Below, piece by piece: positions 45,401 through 57,755 of a stretch of 64,000 nucleotides of DNA. The notes under the pieces were generated by a model. That model did no database searches, had not been told where the DNA came from, and was given only the letters and a program-made list of their open reading frames with translations. How positions within the stretch are numbered: position 1 is the stretch's first letter; every line of letters starts with the position of its first letter. The stretch spans positions 1,440,332-1,504,331 of the forward strand of contig BDSI01000013.1 in the NCBI GenBank assembly GCA_003117195.1, given 5' to 3'. Source of the DNA: Eudorina sp. 2006-703-Eu-15 (Eukaryota > Chlorophyta > Chlorophyceae > Chlamydomonadales > Volvocaceae). The position numbers and the translations under genes were made by a program.

Positions 45401-48400
45401 ACACGGCTGGAGCTGGACTACTCGTCTCTCGTGACTCAGTCTTATATGGATGTACACGGCGGGTATCCTCGCTGACACACACGGGTTGGGAATGGGCCGC
45501 ATGGGCCCGCTAGCGCGCTGTGGCGACCGACCCGATACCGCCGCGCCCGCGGCGCCTGGCCTTTGCCCCGTGCTGCCGGGCAACACCGGGTAGCGCACCG
45601 CTCATGTTCGCTCAGAGGCGGGGACTGGCGCGACTGCGGTTGTCGCCCACTCCGGCCACGCAGGCTCGCGCTGGAGAGCGGCGATGGGGACCCCTTGGTG
45701 CTGGTGCCGGCCAGCGGCGGGGCGGCGGTGGTGACGGCGACGGCTGCAGCGGCCGGGCCCTCCCCGGAGGACCTGATGGTGATGCAGCGGCTGGAGATGC
45801 ACCTGCAGCAGACCCAGGTGGGCGGTGTCGTTTATCGCATGGCGGACAGGGCTGGACTGGGCGGATGGGGAGGCGGAGGGGCGAAGAATCGGGTTCAGGA
45901 CTCGCCGATGTGATGGCGGCTGCAAAGAGCAGAGGGAAAGCCCGCCGTCATATGTATGGGCCGCGTGGTGATGGGATGCTGTGATTGTGGGATGAGTTCT
46001 TCAGGAGCCGACCAGGATGTTTTTTGGCGCTATGCGGCATTGCACAAACCCAGCACCGTGCAGCGTCAAGCCCGCGTCATCACCGGCTGGCGCCCTCTCC
46101 ATTGAGCCCCATTTCGGATGCAGCTCTGCGCCTCCGCCGCGTCCGCACCAGCCGCCTAATCTTAACATCGTTCCCCCTGCGCCCAACCCGACCCCCGCCG
46201 ACTGCCCTCGCACAGAATACCGTGGCAATGTGCCGCAGCGGTGTGGAGATGGCGCAGAACATGGTGGCCGCGGCGCGTGCGCGGGTGGCGGAGGCGGAGG
46301 CGGCGCAGCAGGGGCTGGCGGCGCACCCGCAGCTGGCGGCCATGCAGCCGGAAATGGTGGCGGCGGCGGCGCGGGCCATGGAGATTGAGCAGCGGCAGCT
46401 GGCGGCCGTGCTGGGGGAGGCGGACAGGGCGCAGCGGGCGCTCGAGGCTGCTGAGCGGGCCGCGGAGGAGGCGGAGAAAGCGGCGCTCAGGTGTGTGTAT
46501 CCCTTTGGGGCTTAAAGGACACCAGCCCGGAGGCCGATTCCTGAAAGGCAATGAGATGAACGCAAGCACAAGCAAAGCAGCCGTGCCACCACCGGCGGCG
46601 CAATGCAAGAGCAAGAACTGACTGACTGACTGATTAAGGGTACACAATGTGTCTGCGCTTGGGTGGCCGTCCGTCTGTCCAGGCAGACCCAGGCAATCGG
46701 ATAGGGGGGTAGGGGTTCAGTGAGGAGGGGCGCTCAAGGACCAGAGAGCGAAAGAGCAACTCCCCCAACTCATTGCCTAGGTGATGGGCGTGTTGACATC
46801 CCTGTTTCGAAACAGTGAAGTAAACCTGGTGCTCCAGCCGCGGCCGCCGACGCCGGCTGTGGCGCGTGACAAAGCACCGATGACACACCGCACGATATCA
46901 CACACGTGCCCCTGCCTTGTGTGCACGCTGCACGGCGAAGACCACCGGGCGAAGAGAGGACAGGATAGGTGGGGCACGCGGGACGCGGGACGCGGGCAAC
47001 GGCAGCGCCGCGTGAAGCGGCGCGGGTGGAGACCGCTCGGCGTCACGTCACCGCTCCTCCCCAGAGGCCCCAGTGGCCTCCCGCGGACATTCCACTGCGT
47101 CCCGAGGTGCTGACCATGCTGGTGCCGCCATGCCACATCGGGGGTGCAGGGAGCGCATCAGGCTGGCGGGCAACGGCGCCGCCGAGGGCCGGGTGGTGGA
47201 CCGCAGCGGCAGGCCGGCGACGGCGGCGGCAGCGGACAAGGATGACAAGTCGCGGCTGCGGACCGAGGTGTTGGCCGGGCGGAGGTTCCCCGTGGATGAC
47301 TCGGAGCTGCTGGCGGAGGCGGCCGCGCGCGCCGCGGAGCGGGGTGAGGGTGTGGGGCCGTGTCGTGGCCCAGTGTGCCGGGGCGGGAGGCCAGACGGCC
47401 GATTGGTCAAGAGGTGCCGTACAGGGCCCTGCCTTGATCGAGCGCCTCTAAACCCCCTTCAAGCCAAAGCCAGCAGGACCCAACATTTGATCTGAGTCGC
47501 TCATTTGGAAACGCACGTCCACCCAAGCGCATCGCAGTCCGCGCGGTAGGTCAGGTCAGGTTCACCATGTCGGCAAGAAACCTGAAATCCGCAATGAAAC
47601 CAATGCGATGGTGCCAATTGCAACAGCGAAGACGCGGTAGACCCGCTCCTCCCCCCTCCAAAAATATACCCCGTGTGGCCACACGGCAGGCGAGGCGGCG
47701 CCCATCAGCGACGTCTTCATCACGGAGCCCTATCAGGACGAAGACGGCCGCCGCCTGGGCGACTCCCTGTACCTTGCCGACCTGCTGTTCCAGCTGGGGG
47801 GCGAGCTGGGGCTGCGGGTCGTGCGGTACGCCCACGTGGACACCCTCCTCCTGGGGGGCAGCAACCCGCTGTCCGTCATCGCGGCGGCGGAACAGATCAT
47901 CGCCTCCAAAGAGTACGTGGAGGAAGCCGCCGCCGCGGCGGCCGCCGCCGCCGACGCCGCCGCCGCGGCCGCCGCGGAGGCCAACGCCATCGCCTCCGGC
48001 GCCATGCCGCCGCCGCGGAAGGACAAGAAGAGTAAGAAGATCGGTGGCGCAGCCGCCGCGGCCGCGGCGGCGGCGGCAGCCGCCGCCGCGGCCGCTGCAG
48101 CCGCGGCCGCCGCCGCGGAGGCCAGCGGCGCTACGGGCGCCAACGGCGAGGAAGCCATCGTGGTGGACCGGGTGGGGGACCCCACACTGCTGGCGGACCT
48201 GTATGTGCAGCTGCTGAAGAACCTGCTGATGGACGTGTGGGAGGCCAGTGCCATGACGCGGTGGGAGCGCCGCTGGCTGGAGGTGCTGGACGAGGGCACC
48301 TGGGCCGAGGTGCTCAGGAGATACGCCATCGTGCGGGCAGGTGCGGCAGGGGGCGGGGGCGGCAAGAGGGTGGCGGCGGCAGGGGTCAGCGCCAAGCGAG

Positions 48401-51400
48401 TGATACGCCACATGGGAGATCACAATCAGGTGGAGAATCGAAGGAACGTGGTCGGCGAGGCATCTGTAATGTAGAAAATGCTGCAGGGCGGCGGCGCATC
48501 GGACGGTCGGTTGAAATAGGGTGAAAAGCCGTCTCTCGCCGCATACGGGGCTTTGCGTTCAGCTGCTGGAGGGGCCAGACGGTGTATAACGCGGCCAGCG
48601 GCCATCACGTCCGGTCGGAACCCGAAAGCGCCTGCCCTGGCTTTCCTGCCTTTTTCCGCTTTTGCCCGCCTCGTGGTATCGTACCGTGTGTTAGTACGAT
48701 GACGTGTGGTGTTGTGGGTTTGTCGGCCCCCTGACCCCGCCCGCAGGCGCCGCCAACCGAGAGTCGCTCACCGCCGCGGCCGTCTCCGCGCTGACCTCTC
48801 TGGGGCGGGACGACCCGGAGGCCCTCAGCGGGGGGGAGCACATCGCGCTGCTGCTGCTGCTGAGTGAGGACCTGATGGAGATGGAGCGCATGAGGAACTG
48901 GATGCAGCGGCGGCTGGTGGGTCGGGCAGTGGGTGGACCTGGGATGTGGATCCGTCGCCAGGCGGCCAGGGGTCAGGGCACCGGGGTATCTCGCCGCGGA
49001 GAGAGTTTGGGCTCCCCTCTCCCCGTGCGTCCGGGTGCAAACGGGAGGCGCGGGGCCGCAGTGGGATGTTGTTTCTGCCCGCTTTGGATTCTTGCGGATT
49101 CTATGGTGTCTTGCTCCTGCTTGCCGGGCAGACAGACCGGAGTGGAAACGCTTGGAAGCAACCCTCCGCGGCGGCAGCAGCAGCAGCTGCAGCAGCTGCG
49201 GCGGCGTGAGCTCCTCAGCGTGCGATGCTGCGGCGGCTCTGCGCAACAAGGAACGATGTTCCCCTCTTCCCCCTCCTTGGTGTCCCCCTCACCCATATGC
49301 GCTCTCAGGACTACAGCACCAGCGTCGCCGCCGGTCTGCGGGCGGACATCGCCGAGGACCGCAAGAAGCTGCGGGAGCTGGCCGGGGCGGAGAAGGAAGC
49401 CAAGAAGCGCAAGCGGGACGGGGTAAGTGTCTGGAAGGGGCGGGCGACGAGACGCCGTCGACGTGGAGTGCCCGCCCCGGATCCCAAGGGTCGCCACCGG
49501 AGCGGACCCCATCACACCATGGTGGCTTGTGCGTACGATCTGCAAGGGACCCGACCGGCGATGTCTTTGTTCGAGGAAACTGCGGTGCCCGGGCTCGAGG
49601 ACCCCGGGGCGGCTGATGTATGTTTCTCCCCTCTGCTCCCTTGGTCTGCGTCGCGAACCTCGCCGCAGCCCGATGACACGGCCGCAGCCCGCGCGGCTGC
49701 GGCCGCCGGCGCCGCTTCGGCGGCCGCGCCCCCGGCGGGCGGTGCCGCCGCTGGCAAACGCATCAAGCTGTCTGGCGCCGCCGCGGCTGCGGCCGCGGCC
49801 CATGTGGCGGCTGCGGCGGCCTCCGCCGAGGATGCCCCCGAGGAGGAGGAGGAGGAGCCCAGTGAGCCCAGCTGGGAGCTGCCGGAGGAGTTGAGGGAGT
49901 TCACCGGGGACCCCACGGACCGGAGAGCGGTGGCGAGCTTCCGGACACGGCAGCAGGTCGGGCGGGGAGGTTGGAGCGGGGGTGGCAGTGTGGGAAACAG
50001 GGGTGGATGCCAGGAAGGAGATGCCGGGGGGCATATGATGTGGAGAGGCCGCGAGTCCAGTCCACGAGGTCGGGGACGCTGGTACCGAGGTTGGATGTGC
50101 GGTTTGGGGCATGGATGGGCTTGCCCGCCTGGTGGGAGGAGGAATCCAGTATTGCCGCCGGTGGACTGAAGCCGCTGGCGGGCGGGTTGAGGTGGTTGTG
50201 GGGACATCACAGGCCGGGTCGTCCCGGGGACGGACACGCTCGCGCCCGACCCCCTATCCGTCCGGCGGTGGGATGTGCAGTGGGGCATGCGGGCGTGGGG
50301 CGACGCCCGGCTGCGCGCGCGGCTTGCATCCCATGGGCACAAGTATCCGCAAGTGATCGGGGCGCGCTGTGCCGTTGATGATTCTCCCAGGGGGCCAAAT
50401 GCGCGCAATGAGCCCCCTGTGACACGCATTGCCCCCACGTGTCCGCCCTGATAACGAGCACCGGACGGATGTCCCTTCCGACCCTGGCCGGTGTGCCCCA
50501 GGCGGCCAAGCAGCGCATAGAGCGATCTCGGGCGCAGTGGCACCAAGACCAGAAGCGACGCAACAAGGAGCGGGACTTGCGGCGGAGGCACTTGGAGCCC
50601 ATCGAGCAGCGGGTGGCCAGAGAGAAGCGGGAGGCGGAGGAGGCGCTCGTCGCGTGAGTGATCACCACCTCTTCCCGCCGCGGTCTGTTCGTAGGGGGGC
50701 AGGGGGCGAGAGGCAAGGGGCGCCGGGAGCAAGGGACAGGGGCGAGGGGCAAAGGGAAATGAGCGGGCGAGGCGTGGGGCGCCACCGACGTCGGATAACA
50801 TCCTTGATTGGTCGGGGACCGGTCTGCTGTGTCTGCCGTGCGCGACAGCTGGTGGGTTCCGTTACGGGGACCCGTCCAAAGGCGGCGCGACGAACCGAGC
50901 AACATGGAATTGCCATTCCGCAACCGCCCGGGACTCGCTTTCCTGCCCACCCCCAGATCGCCCTACCCCCGGCGTTGTACGGTTCGGGTCTGAGCCGGGT
51001 TTGATGTCATTTGGTTTGGCTTTTTTGAGTACGCGTCCCCCCTCCGACCGCGGGCCGGCTCTGTCGCATCATCACGCGCGTCCAAAGCCAGACGGGCATC
51101 AAACCACTTGGGGCTTTCCCTCTTACACGTATCGCAACCGTCTGACTCTACATCCCCACAACGCAAACCGCCGGACCGTCTGACTCGACTGCACCTGCTG
51201 ACCCCGTCTTGCAGATGCATGCCTGTCAACGCCCCAACCCCCAACCTGCTCTGGCAGCAGCGCAATATGTCTACCAATTTCCTAACACCCCACCATCCCA
51301 ACTCCCAACCCCGCAGGCGCCAGGAGGCTCTGGAGCGGGAGCTGGACCGGTGCAACATCCGCCGCGCTCCGCTGGGCTCTGACCGGTACCATCGGCGCTA

Positions 51401-53298
51401 TTGGTGGGGTCTGGCCGGCCTCAAGTCGCTCATCCTGGTGGAGCACAGCGACGGCGTGTGGAGCGCCATCTCCACCCCGGACCAGCTGGAGGCGCTCATC
51501 TACAGCCTAGACACGAGGGTACGTGGGAAACGGTGGCGGGGGGCACGGCCGAGCGAGCGGGTGAAGGAGAGGGCGGAGCGCGGAGGCGGGGAGGGGTCGT
51601 GGGGCGCGGGGGCTGAGGTGTGCGGATGCCCAAATCCAGCTGCGAAGAGTGTGGCTTGGTTATCAGGGGGGGGGCTACGTGGGGCCAGATGAGGTCACGA
51701 GGGCTCACAGGTGTCCACTCGATTGGTGTCCGATGCCGCATTCATGTCACCGATTCTGACCGGGACCAGGACCCTCGTGGCCGTTGGGTACATCGCTGGC
51801 CCAATGTCGACTTCAGAAGCACTTGCCGGACTAGCACAGAAACACAGTCACACAAAGACTCGCAACATTCGGAAGCCTACACACGCACAAATTTCAATAT
51901 CATGGTAGAGACACGCACCCTCACATTCCACTACCGCCCCGCCCCCCGGACCCACGCTCCTGACCTCCCTCACTGACGGACAGGGGATCCGCGAGCTAGA
52001 GCTGCGGAAAGCCCTGGAGCGGGTGCAACCCGGCGTCCTGGCCGCCATGGCCAAGGTCCGCGGCCTGATCCAGGCCGGCGAGGCCAAGGCGGCGGCCACC
52101 AGCGCCCGGGAGGAGGCGGCGGACGCTATGGAGGGGTACGGCCTGGACGGGGACGACACGGGGGGGGGCACGCTGCTGTCCGGGCCGTACCGGGGCACCA
52201 GCCTGCGGACGCTGGTGGACAGCGTGGTGGCGATGACGACGGCTGCGGAGACGGAGGACGTGCCTGGTCCGCCACGTGGGTGGAGGGACTGGCGGGAGCG
52301 GTTCGTGGCGGTGGCGGAGGGCGGAGAGCTTGACGCGGAGTGGGACGCAGAGGACGCGGCGGCGGCGGAAGATGCGCCGCTGCAAGCGCAGACCGGGGAC
52401 GGGACGGCGGGCGAGCAGCAGCCGGGGCCGCAGCCCGAGCTTCGGCGGGTTTACGAGCAGCTCAGCCGGCGGCTACTGCAGCTGCAGAAGTGGTTCTTTG
52501 CGCACAGCGGACAGGAGGGGCATCCGCGGTTCACGGAGAACATGCCCGCGCCAGGAGGTGTCTCCGCGGCGGCGGCAAAGGCGGCGGCTGCGGCGGCGGG
52601 TGGCGCGGCGGGGGCGCTTGAGGGCGGAGCAAGTACAGGAGGCGGCACGGACGGTCAGGCGGGCGCAACGCCCGGGCTGCAGGAGGAAGGGGGCGGCGGC
52701 GGCGGCGGCGAGGGTGGCAGCAGCGATACCGAGGGCGAGGACGACGGCGATGAGGCGCGGGGGCTCAGCGAAGCACCGCAGGATGGCGAGGAGGACGGCG
52801 AGGATGACCGGAGGCGGAAGGAGCGGGTACGTGGGGTACGGTATCAGGCCGGGTGTGGGTGGCTCGTCCATGGTGGGCTGAGTGCACACAGCCTGTAAAT
52901 GCCAGCTTCACGATTTGTGCTTGAACCTGAACGTGGGAACCAAACTGGTAAGACCGCACTGGGTGCTGCGCGGCGCGGCGTCCCTATGTGTGTGATCATC
53001 CCTCCGTCTACGGATGATGCAGATGCGGCGGCGCCAGTCCGAAGTGGTGGTGGACGATGACTCCCCCGAGCTGGTGGACCGCGATCTGACCCGTGACGAG
53101 GAGAAATCCCGTTCCAGCAACGGCTTCTGCCGCCATTTCATGTGGCGCAGCAAGAAAGAGCAGGCCAGCTGGGTGGGCATGGCGGACAAGGCGATGACCG
53201 CACCCCGCCTGTCCTTCTGCGCTACGACGCTGGCTTTCCATTCGGCTGGGCTGCTGGGCATGACCTTGAAGTGGGCCAAGAAGCCAAAGAAACATTGA
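42414..53298 (+). CDS. WAC / HARE-HTH / DDT / WHIM2 chromatin-remodelling subunit, 1458 aa, 18 exons
   Basis: Exons: 42414-42660, 42731-42927, 43052-43193, 43561-43715, 44266-44430, 44715-44807, 45041-45099, 45664-45817, 46216-46490, 47150-47343, 47690-48340, 48747-48916, 49309-49422, 49669-49956, 50502-50653, 51317-51518, 51984-52826, 53023-53298 (4377 nt, in phase). Domains: WAC/Acf1 DNA-binding domain at the N-terminus (MPLLGRKPYVPPAP, WTCSVTGRGGLTFEQAL, YWTVKPALCAKYGL); HARE-HTH at about 248-333 (KPGTTKHAALQVL, HTDPAFLRVSRNTYVLTSLY); coiled coil at about 405-500; DDT at about 561-834 (GDSLYLADLLFQLGGELGL, ERRWLEVLDEGTWAEVLRRY), split by Ala-rich inserts; basic helix; WHIM2/WSD at about 1019-1086 (RAPLGSDRYHRRYWWGLAG); then an acidic Gly-rich region and basic tail. 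Such proteins partner ISWI ATPases and space nucleosomes. Exon 3 and 14 donors are the least certain. Confidence 0.88.
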
Positions 53299-53973
53299 GC
53301 CCGGTGTGTCGTGCTGGCGACCGTTTGGGATCCAATCCTGTCAGGCAGCTGGTTTGGACGTACTTAGGACCGTTTGCTGGGTGGACAGATGAGAACCTGT
53401 TTGTAGCTGTGATGATGACCTGGTCGTGACAACTGGCCAGCCACGTGGAGGGGAAAGACTTGTACCTTAAGACGTGCGGACTGAGGTAGGGGCAGGCGTG
53501 CTTGGAGTCAGCTGTGTAGGGTGACGACGCGCCGGAATTGGGAGACCGCATGGCGACGCGAGCCGCAGAGAGCGCGGCGCGAGCCGCGCGGCGTGGCTAG
53601 GTCAGAACATGCAGACGAGGACAGCCGAATTCCAGTCGTAGCGTGATCAGTGCGATCTTGAAGACTGGCACCTTGTTGGTTTCGGGAGCAACTGTTATCA
53701 GGTTGGTACGTGAGAACGTCACTGTTGTCGTTGTCGGTTGACGCAAGCGTTATTTCCTCAAACGTCCAGACTTCCAATGTATCAGACAATTTACGTGTTC
53801 GATTTGTCAAAGGCCATGCAATATAGTTCTACTATGGTACCGTCGCTTGATGCTTTATTACTGGTACTATGTCACCGTCGCCGGCTGCAGTAGACCCTAT
53901 TGCACAGAGCGTCCAAATTTGAGGTAGAGCGACACGGCATCAGCAGGTCCAGCGCTCACATATTGCTATCCCA
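53299..53973. other. intergenic WAC gene / COQ9
   Basis: 675 bp. It serves as the 3' side of the WAC gene and the upstream region of COQ9. No TGTAA or repeat stands out and I see no coding signal. Confidence 0.5.
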
Positions 53974-54872
53974 ATGGCAGGTCTTCGCACCGCACTCTTG
54001 GTCGCGAAGCGAAATAGAGGTCTGCCTGTCCTCCTAAGGGTGCAGAGTTCAACGACCTGCAGCGAAGATACACAGCCAACTACATCGGGAAGGACGTATT
54101 GCGCACCGTCCGCTAGCAACACGGATTCAGAGGCTAGACTCCGACAGATGCTGCTGGAGAACGGGTTAAAGCATGTTCCTGCGCAGGGCTGGTCCAACGC
54201 TGCTTTGGTTCAGGCAGCACGTGACCTTGGATTATCTCCAGCTGTCGTCGGCATGTTTTCTCGCGGAGAAGGGGAGCTTGTAGAGTACTACATGGCGCAG
54301 TGCAATCAACGTTGCGTCATGGAGTTGGAGTCGAGCAAAAAAGAGCTTGACGGCATGCCGCTGAATGAGCGAGTGGCAAAAGCTCTTCAGATACGGCTGG
54401 AGTTGCTTCAGCCTGTCATCGACTCCTGGCCGCAAGCGCTTGCAGTGGCAGCAAGGCCTTCCAATGCCCCGCACGCCATCAAACTCTTGTTCAATTTAGT
54501 GGATGACATATGGGCCGCACTGGGGGATGGATCAACCGATGTTACGTGGTACAGCAAGCGTGCTGTCATCGCCGGCGTGTACTCCAGCACCAGCCTGTAC
54601 ATGATCACGGTAAGCGTCACACATGGAGCAACTTGCAGTTGGGTTTCGTCACTTCTGCCAATGATCGACGCGGAACGCTTAGGTGCCGTACATCTTACAT
54701 AGTAGCGCACGCGTTTTGCATATCCTTTCTTTATCCCTGCCACGCGCAGGACTACTCGCCGGGGTTCAAAGACACCTGGGAGTGCCTGCGTCGGCGCGTG
54801 AACGAGGGCCTCGCGTTGGAAGCTTCCCTGCAGAAGGTCGTCCACGCACCCTCGTCCACACCTACCGCGTAG
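53974..54872 (+). CDS. COQ9: coenzyme Q biosynthesis protein COQ9
   Basis: Exons 53974-54609 (donor GTAAGC) and 54750-54872 total 759 nt, 252 aa. The basic, Ser/Arg-containing N-terminus (MAGLRTALLVAKRNRGLP) fits a mitochondrial presequence. A TetR-like helical part follows (WSNAALVQAARDLGLSPAVV, FSRGEGELVEYYM). The COQ9 core comes next: RVAKALQIRLELLQPVIDSW, then DVTWYSKRAVIAGVYSSTSL and, across the splice, YMITDYSPGFKDTWECLRRR. COQ9 is a lipid-binding partner that helps the COQ7 hydroxylase in ubiquinone synthesis at the inner mitochondrial membrane. The length is close to the family norm. The start is the first in-frame ATG and puts the presequence in place. Confidence 0.94.
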
Positions 54873-55098
54873 CAGCTCGCCGGGCACAAGCTACACAACT
54901 AGCGGAGGTTGCGGTCAACAAGAATGCATGATAGACGTTTCGTGGCAGTAAGAACAGCGCAGCGTAGAATCCCCTACGCACCGCGGCATCTCCTACGCAA
55001 GCCCCGCGTCCAACATCCATCATCGGTACACAGGCGCAATGCGCGCCATTTGGAAGACGTTCGGTTGGGTGCCTTGTTCGCCGTACACGAATATGCCG

Positions 55099-55103
55099 TG
55101 TAA
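55099..55103 (+). terminator. TGTAA poly(A) signal of COQ9
   Basis: TGTAA 227 nt after the COQ9 stop, plus orientation. Confidence 0.5.
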
Positions 55104-55569
55104 GGGCTTGCCCAAACCTGGACACGTTTGCCATGATGACATTTCCTCCTCACGCGTCACGTCGGATGAGGAACGAACGCAGTCCACGATGCATCATCAC
55201 CATCAGTACAGGGTTGAAAATCAGCGGACGACAGGCCAAATAGGTCAGCGCGCGTCAACAAAGAACCCGACAGCAGCCAAAACAGCATGACAATGCTCAC
55301 AAACCATGGCCACACGTGCCCCTAGGTCGAGGCCATATTCTACAACGTACGTTCAATGCACGGAGTACGGTTGACATGCGGCAGACAGCTTAGTTGCTGA
55401 CGAAGCCCTTAACCGATCCGTACCCTAATCCATCCACTGTACATAAGACGGGACGGCGCCCATACATACATGGAAAACGACGGATGCCAAGCTCTTCAAA
55501 CATCAAGTGTACAAAACATAACTGCATACGTGCTCAACTCATGATAACTCCTCCACGACAACCTAGCAC

Positions 55570-55592
55570 TTACACAAAGCATCATTATTACA
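55570..55592 (-). terminator. TGTAA poly(A) signals of the CBM20 gene
   Basis: Two minus-strand TGTAA (TTACA at 55570-55574 and 55588-55592), 75-97 nt beyond the TAA at 55667. This supports the view that the minus-strand transcript extends through the SAP-encoding exon. Confidence 0.5.
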
Positions 55593-55666
55593 AAACTCCG
55601 GAACACCACCTTTGGCCACTTTTGTAATCGACTGTTGCCTGTGAAGTGGGTGTTGCCGTTCCGCAG

Positions 55667-57455
55667 TTACATCACACCTGCGTTCTGCAGGCGGGTAAGC
55701 AGCTCCCGGCGATTGCCCAGCGGCGACATGCCGCGGCGCTTGACCTCGGTCCGCAGCTCCGCCATGGTCATCTTGTCTATCGACTTGACGGTTGCGGCAC
55801 TGGCGCTAGCGCGTGGCTCGCGAGCCAAGCCGGCCGCCGCCTTCTCACCGACCTCTACCACCTGCACCGCGGTGCAACGGCAGCTGCTTGGACACAACGT
55901 CTTCTAGTCGACCAACCCAGCGGGCCAACCTTGCAATTGCGCTTTATTAAACACATGCAGCACAGCCCGCCATCCCCGTCCATGCAGCATATTCAAGTCA
56001 GTTACTCGGACACGTTCCCAGTGGTCACCTGATACTTGTCGGCCTCCTCGTACTGGGTAATGGGGTCCTGGCCCACCGCGACAGCTCCCAGCGGGACTCC
56101 CTGCACGATGTTGTTCGCCAGCAGACCGGGAGGCTGCTGATGCTGAGCCGCCAGACCCGCGAGGTTCGGTTTGCCGTTCTCCAGCTGCTCCAGGGCCAGC
56201 ATGCCGACCGGGAGTTGGGTTAAACACAGGCAATGCGCTGGTCCTAAAATTATTGCCTAGTAATCTCGGCCACCCAACTGGAGCGACTAGTATCCTGTGT
56301 GTAGAGTACGTTGTCAACCGCGCAACAAGATGTGTCCAGGAGGAACAGAGCAATGCAGACAAGGGCCAGATCTTGTAAGGAAGAGTCAAGACGCCACCAC
56401 GGAATCACCAAGTGTCAAGTCGGATGGAAGCGGCAATAACCCTCACCTCCGGCACGTGCAGGTTCTCGACAGTGCTGACAGCAGTGACGGCCTCGTAAGA
56501 AGCAGTGCTGCTCTCATTGACCGCTGTCACTGCATCTGTCGAGACCCCGTTTACGACAGCGTCGAACGGGACTTCGGCGACCGCCGGCACCTCCGCCACA
56601 ATGGGCGCCGTCAAGGGCACAGCCTGTACCGGAGAATCCACGGGAGCTGCCGGAGCGTCCACAACCGTCGGTGTGACGCCAAATGGAGCAAGAGATACCA
56701 CTTTGCTGTGGGAATTTTCCCACGAGTCAATGACCTGCAATAAAGGTCCCCCAATCAAGAGATGGATGGCCCACGCAAGCCCGGGGTCGCGAAATTCGGG
56801 TCAGCGCACAACCCCACAACGTTGAAGACCATGTGCGCATAAATGAATGCACATTTACGCATGAAACAATGGATTGTCGCTCACATAATAACGGTGAAGT
56901 GCCTTGGCCGGTGTGCGAAATCCGCGCGCAGGCCGCAGGGTTCGGTTGTGCCTACCTCCACGCTCGCCGCGGACGGCAACTGGACAGCCTTGTTCTGGCC
57001 AGGGCACCAGTCCATCACATCCCCGCGCTTCACGATGTATTTGTACTCAACCGCTGACCTGTGAAGGCATGCCGAAATACCGGAAACGCGAAATTGACCT
57101 GCACCGGCACGTTTCTTGATGCAATTTGGAATACAAGGAACATTTACAAAATGGTGTTGGCAGTATATGTGCCTCGGCGCTGAATTGCTTACCCTACAGG
57201 GAGAACAGATGAGGCCGTCCAATTGTCGCCCTCGCCCCAATTCAGCGCCAACGCATGCTTTGGGTCCCAAGCTCCAAGCTCTGGAGCACTTCCGACCAGC
57301 AGAAGAGACTGACCGTACTCCACATGACGATGGATTTTAAACTGCACAGAAGTGCTGGTGGTCCCTGCCTGTGCGCGCACCAGGCACAGAGTATGGCGGC
57401 GACTCTGGAGTACATTACTGCGCACTGCGCGCGCCCTGAAAGACGAGAGCGCCAT
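55667..57455 (-). CDS. plastid CBM20 starch-binding protein, possibly with C-terminal SAP motif
   Basis: Exons (minus): 57455-57193, 57058-56956, 56734-56447, 56184-56029, 55861-55667; 1005 nt, 334 aa. If the last intron (donor GTGACC) is not spliced, exon 4 runs to TAA at 56002 and the protein is 278 aa. The first 30 residues (MALSSFRARAVRSNVLQSRR) look like a transit peptide. A CBM20 domain follows at about 35-125: VQFKIHRHVEYGQSLLLVGS, LGAWDP, NWTAS, VEYKYIVKRGDVMDWCPGQN, and the closing VIDSWE. CBM20 binds alpha-glucans such as starch. Then come a Val/Pro/Ala-rich linker and, in the long form, MTMAELRTEVKRRGMSPLGN followed by RRELLTRLQ, a SAP-type helix-loop-helix that usually binds nucleic acid. 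There is no catalytic domain. The exon 4 acceptor could also be 3 nt earlier. Confidence 0.8.
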
Positions 57456-57755
57456 TCCTTTCGGAAGATCGCTGTTTCAGTGCACGCCTCTAAAAGCTGG
57501 CTCCTAGAAGAGATAGAGCTTGCCTTGTTGCTGCACGTCAAAATCAATTCATAAACATTAGCCGAAATGCTCGTTTGTCGTGCGTTTCCGTTCCGAACGA
57601 CACTTCCGTAATCCACGAAAGTCTGCGCACCTGCGCACTTGACCACTTGTCTCCAAGAATGCATCTATTCCATTGCGACTGTCAAAACCACAGTTGAGCA
57701 CCTAATCCAGCACCCAGTCCTTCCGTGTAAGCACAACAGTCGTAGACAGAGCTTG

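Larger units (their letters stand above)
54873..55666. other. convergent 3' region COQ9 / CBM20 gene
   Basis: About 0.8 kb shared by the 3' ends of two genes that face each other, with poly(A) candidates for each. No coding exon is seen. Confidence 0.55.
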
